A stretch of 64,000 nucleotides of DNA, from contig OW804094.1 in the NCBI GenBank assembly GCA_942159475.1, forward strand, positions 126,280,755-126,344,754, written 5' to 3'. The notes under the pieces were generated by a model, which ran no database searches, was not told the DNA's origin, and saw only the letters and a program-made list of their open reading frames with translations. Below are positions 60,100 through 64,000 of the stretch, one piece after another; the stretch's first letter is position 1; each line of letters starts with the position of its first letter. The DNA comes from Sthenelais limicola. Lineage: Eukaryota > Annelida > Polychaeta > Phyllodocida > Sigalionidae. Position numbers and translations under genes: made by a program.

Positions 60100-60250
60100 T
60101 TCGAAGCTCAGGGAAAGCCTCTGGATTCAAACCACAAAATGTCATTATAATCCCATTAGGACGCCTACTCCAGGGCCAGGAACCATTTGCGGCGCAGTAG
60201 GCGTCCAATCACTGACATACCATTCTTATTTGATCTGAGAGGATGTGAGC
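60100..60250. repeat. Duplicated element, copy 2
   Basis: 151 bases homologous to 47650-47799 in the same orientation. The inverted repeat is longer here: GGACGCCTACT (60159-60169) pairs perfectly with AGTAGGCGTCC (60196-60206), giving an 11-bp stem around a 26-base loop. The right half, downstream of the stem, is the most conserved part (38 identical bases, 60192-60229, then GATCTGAGAG). Flanks of the two copies are unrelated, so the boundaries are sharp on both sides. No coding potential is shared between the copies. Confidence 0.9.
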
Positions 60251-60811
60251 TAGACAGTTCAGATGTTGCTCTGACAAAAGTGTCGTATATATACTATTAG
60301 GCCTAGGCCTATATGTCTCCCATCACATCCTTGGGTTTCTCATCAATTCATTAGAACCTGTTAAGAATCATTATAAAGTGTTGTTTCAAATAGACCCAGC
60401 ACAATATCTCATATCCATTTGGTATCTGTGTGTTTATGAACACATGGCGATTTATACCCAAGCCTATTAAAAGGTCAAACCAATCATTCCCCCTTCAGCC
60501 CCCTCCAGCCCCCCCCCCCCTTCCTCCACCACACAGTCCGCCACTATACACAGCACTGCGGTGGGTACAGGAGTAGCCCTAACAAATAAGAATGTATGAT
60601 AAAAGATCATTCCATTATGATTCTACACAAAACCATGCCAACAAAGCCTCCAAGGCCTTAGCAAGCGGCCCATAAGGCTGCCAGAAGGAGAGCATTGGGT
60701 ACACGTGGCACTCGGGATGCTAAGCTATCTTCGAGTTTAATGAGTTTCCTCCTGGCTTTTTATACTAATTGAAAGATTAGTCAGAGGAGCACACATTTTT
60801 ACGGTGTGAAG
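60251..60811. other. Non-coding stretch
   Basis: Contains AGGCCTAGGCCT (60299-60310), a 12-base palindrome, and a 12-base C run (60509-60520) in a pyrimidine-rich patch. No gene. Confidence 0.4.
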
Positions 60812-60829
60812 ATTTAATCCAGATTAAAT
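60812..60829. promoter_or_regulatory. Paired TAATCC-type homeodomain site
   Basis: ATTTAATC, CA, GATTAAAT: an 8-bp inverted repeat holding TAATCC and AGATTA. The TAATCC core is preferred by K50 homeodomains (Otx, Gsc, Pitx), and the inverted four-base-spaced TAAT...ATTA layout suits a dimer. Confidence 0.35.
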
Positions 60830-60866
60830 GAAATTTGAATTAAATTTATTTTCTTAATAACTGCCC

Positions 60867-60892
60867 TCGTCGCCGCTCGCTGACGGCGACGA
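60867..60892. repeat. CpG-rich 9-bp hairpin
   Basis: TCGTCGCCG, loop CTCGCTGA, CGGCGACGA. The perfect 9-bp stem is very GC-rich but lies between strongly A+T-rich stretches (60800-60860 and 60900-61030). It is either a stable RNA hairpin or a symmetric protein site. No flanking coding sequence. Confidence 0.55.
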
Positions 60893-62814
60893 CTGCTGCG
60901 AAAATGTTGTTAATTTTCCACAGCATTGCCACCAACGATCAAGATGCCTTTTAGATGAACAATTCATATGTTGGCGCGAACAACTAATTCCAACTTATCA
61001 CTCAGTTATTGAAACCATAAATAAAGAGAAAAAAGCTGTTATCACTTCGGTCTTTCAGTTCCCTTCGGGCGTGTACAGTGTCGGCAGATGCTATTTGCCA
61101 CCCTAGAGCAACATTACCACTGGCGATAGGATGAAATGAATCCATTTGTCACCTTAGTCGCCCTGGGTACATCGGAAGGTTTCGTTCCGTCAGAATAAGT
61201 GACCATACATCTCGGGGGTACGATCCGAATATGATGAGAGAGCATTGAACTAATATAATAGAGCTTTTGTGTATGTTTGTCAACGCCTCCAGACGTTCTG
61301 CGGATGGGCTTCATGCATATATTATTCTATTACCACCGATCTCAAATTATGCTGGCCAAACCCAATTGTCGTTTTGTTACCCTTTCTGACCTCGGCCAGG
61401 CCGATTGTGGCCAATTGAAGTATTGCAAATCCTAGTTGGGTCGGGTTTCCGAATACATCCATTGCGATCCTTATTAAATCAAGACTGTCTGGAAAGGGGG
61501 GACACTTAAAATACAGCCAATTCTGACGGCCTGAGAATATGTACAGGTCGGTGTGTTGTTGATATTAAGGCAAGAATTTAGAGATTTCTTGTATGTTATT
61601 CAATTAATATAACAGTTTTTTTAATTTACTCTCAAAACAAAACAACGGTAGCAAAATTAGGATAATTGTGGGATAAGTTTGATTTAATAGCGATATTTAA
61701 CTATAAATTATTCAAGATTTATATAGAAAACCCTCGACCTCGAATCTGAGAACTAGAGCAAAACGATTATAGTATGATTTATCCCCTTAAAACAGAAATA
61801 GACAATGCAGTGCTCGATTCAGTTCATAATGAAATTCTGACTCAGTTTTATACCATACGCTTGATTTCAAAGTGTTTGATATGATTCATTGAATATACAT
61901 TTCTTCTTAGAATATTAACCATCACAATGTAAACCATCTTCATTACCTCACTTTTTGTTAGACAAAGTTAGAAATAGCATCCTGTATAATGATGTAATGC
62001 TTTACACCGAATAAAAGACAATAAATCAATGACTATCATGCCTTGGTGATTTACCAGATGTCAGATTTGCGAGTTGGCACTGGTGAAGAAAGCTGGATTT
62101 GACATATAGGTACTAGATCCTATGCCTTTCAACAGGGGGAATTTACTCTGTGGTTTCTTGACTTAGCATGCCACTTGTCTTTAGCCTCAAAACAACTTCT
62201 TTAAATACCACCAGAACTAATACATCATGGGCGTCTGCACTTATACATGGCATATTCATTTTCCAAAACGCTATGTTATCATGTGGAAGAAGGCAAAGAG
62301 ATAGGCCCTCTCCTGAGCTTTGTGTAATAAAGCAAGGCACGATGAGTTTATGGTGGATTACCAAACAAGGAGGGCCTTGCCATTGTAACCAAACAATCTA
62401 CTGCTTCCCATCGTTTGATTTATCTCCATCAATACGTCAGCTACCAAGACCCAACAGCCGGTCCGTCCGCAGCCAAATGTATTGCCTAATATATCAAGAA
62501 ATGCCCGTCACGAGCATCAAACATCAAGAGAAAGAGGAGGACTATGATTATTACACATAGTCATGCCCTGAATTCACTCTATAAGCAAAGGCAACTTCGG
62601 TGGGACTCATGCAGCCCAATGGGGCAGACAGACAGAGTGAAGAATCGTACCGTATTTTAATTTCTGATCGCAGGGAGAACTGCAGATCTCTCTGCTGGTG
62701 GGGTGAGCAGGGGATCAAACTCATACCCTGTGGGCAAACTTAGAACACGTGGTCATTGGAAGAGGGCATGGAAAATCAAAAGCATGAATGCAACTCATAG
62801 AAATAATGGTGAGA
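60893..62814. other. Non-coding stretch
   Basis: The A+T-rich interval 61560-62040 has no gene. The plus frame 62168-62557 (130 codons) has no recognisable domain and is of a length expected by chance. Nothing else stands out. Confidence 0.4.
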
Positions 62815-62952
62815 GATATAGTGGGGGTAGAGGGAGAGGGGAGAAGGGAGAGATGGAGAGGAGAGAGATACAGAGAGAGAGAGGAGAAGGAGAGGGAGAG
62901 ACAGACAGATGGTGGGGGAGAGGAGAGAGACAGAGAGAGAGGGGGGCGAAGG
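62815..62952. repeat. (GA)n purine tract
   Basis: GAGAGG, GGGAGA and ACAGAC words over about 140 bases. It explains the Arg/Glu/Gly and Ser/Leu/Pro frames on the two strands. Confidence 0.9.
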
Positions 62953-64000
62953 AAGGGGGTTCCTCTGGAAGGACTGCATGGAAGCAGTCTGATCAGTTCA
63001 ATAAGCCTGCCACCCAATGATAGAGCTGTTCAATCGTTCCATAGGGACATCATTTTGTCTTAACCGAGAATGAGATGAGAGGCAGGGCAGGAGTGCACTC
63101 TTTAAGCGGCCACGTTTTACTGGACCCCCTCCAGGCAACTCCAGTGACTGGGGCTCAAACAAGCCAATAATTAGCATCTTGGCAGAAAATAGAGACTGCT
63201 GCATTTGGCAGAAAGGCGATAGCCATGCAGTGAAAGGAACAGGTTTAAATATATTTCCATGCAGAAAGCTGACATCGGAACCAGCTACCCTTTATCGACA
63301 GGGGCCACAATTTGTACCAATACACAGTGCACCGTGAAATAGAGTAGGAACACTTTAGAGCATCACCGATGGCAAATTCTTCCTATAGTCTCTAAGAGAT
63401 CCGAGCAGATGGGGCCGAAAATGAGTCCTCCCAAGTGGGTTTTTGGCCTGGTGTTAACATAAGCTGAGAAAACAAGGCAACAATGCCTGGGAAGAGGTTA
63501 TATATTAGCAGACATGGTCTAACTCTTGATCTAGCATGTAAAGTAATGCATGGAGCAATCCTTGGGCCCAGCTTTGCATACCATAGTGTAGAGAACCACA
63601 TAATATTTATTGTATGTATTTACATTTATCACCTCGCCAACAGATTCTATTTACTCTAGAGGAACCATTGAGACTAGGTTTCATCTAGAATATACGTACA
63701 GGACTTGAGATTCCACAACAAACATCCTTCCAAGTTCGAGTGAGACTAGTAGGCCTGACCTCAAGTCCCCCCCCCTCCCTCCCAACCCACTTCCAACCCC
63801 CCTTTTTTCACCCTGTATCTTGATGTTTCAGTAATCCTTTTTTTAATCCCCACCACTTGTATCCGCTCGAACAACTACAGGGTTTAGAGAGCATCAAGAG
63901 AAAATCAAATAACCCACATTAATTACGCTTTCCAAAATTCGCTCTGAAAGATTTACAGGTCTTCAAACGGAGTTCAATCATTTTCGGCGCTGACCATTTC
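62953..64000. other. Non-coding stretch to window end
   Basis: A C9 run at 63767-63775 in a C/T-rich patch and short T runs at 63800-63845. No gene. Confidence 0.4.

Noticed and set aside
28205..62423. Pbx-Hox octamers (TGATTTAT/TGATTAAT at 28205, 29907, 58499, 61775, 62416)
   Set aside because: Five copies are about the number expected from base composition over both strands, so there is no evidence of enrichment or a Hox-regulated array.
62596..62640. miR-278-like word TCGGTGGGACT
   Set aside because: An 11-base match to the family seed region, but no complementary arm lies upstream or downstream within hairpin distance.

Overview
The window reads as non-coding DNA from an animal (bilaterian) nuclear genome. 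Base composition is mixed, at roughly 42-44% G+C by eye. It holds many (CT)n/(GA)n, (GAA)n and (AAT)n microsatellites, pure C or G runs of 9-17 bases, and metazoan-type control motifs (nuclear-receptor repeats, a kappa-B palindrome, CTCF-like cores, a TATA box). There are no operons, no tRNA or rRNA genes that I can see, and no open frame that resembles a known protein family. I cannot name the phylum. The pure C/G runs and the lack of recognisable vertebrate repeats suggest an invertebrate, but that is inference.

Layout. From 1 to about 33 kb there is gene-desert sequence. It contains a 0.5 kb purine tract (1.3-1.8 kb), a very diverged possible duplication (9.6-10.0 kb), a G-quadruplex-prone block (13.2 kb), a composite DR5+DR1 nuclear-receptor element (13.92 kb), further G-rich blocks (16.7 and 20.7-21.0 kb), a GAA repeat (21.7 kb) and a 55-bp tandem duplication (29.3 kb). 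From 33.2 to 34.5 kb lies an unusual CpG-rich, trinucleotide-rich block. Its minus strand carries the best gene-like signal of the window: a 5'-leader-like stretch without ATG, then a well-placed ATG (33417) opening MSVSDISSNLDENPE and running into a splice donor. From 34.5 to 64 kb the desert resumes, with a CTCF-like GC-rich block (44.1 kb), a non-coding exon-like segment with strong splice sites (48.1 kb, minus), a second nuclear-receptor cluster (49.15 kb), a kappa-B palindrome (54.4 kb) and an exon-like open frame ending exactly at a consensus donor (57.2 kb, minus).

The clearest unexplained structure is a pair of homologous ~150-bp sequences 12.4 kb apart (47650-47799 and 60100-60250). 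They share a 38-base identical core and a conserved inverted repeat (ACGCCTACT ... AGTAGGCGT). They are either a duplicated regulatory or structured-RNA element, or two copies of an undescribed short dispersed repeat.

Working model (inference only): one developmental-type gene on the minus strand with very long introns, 5' leader exons near 57.2 kb and 48.1 kb, and a start-codon exon at 33.6-33.3 kb. The surrounding desert would then hold its regulatory elements. No protein family could be assigned. All exon calls are low confidence and rest on splice motifs, reading frame and composition.
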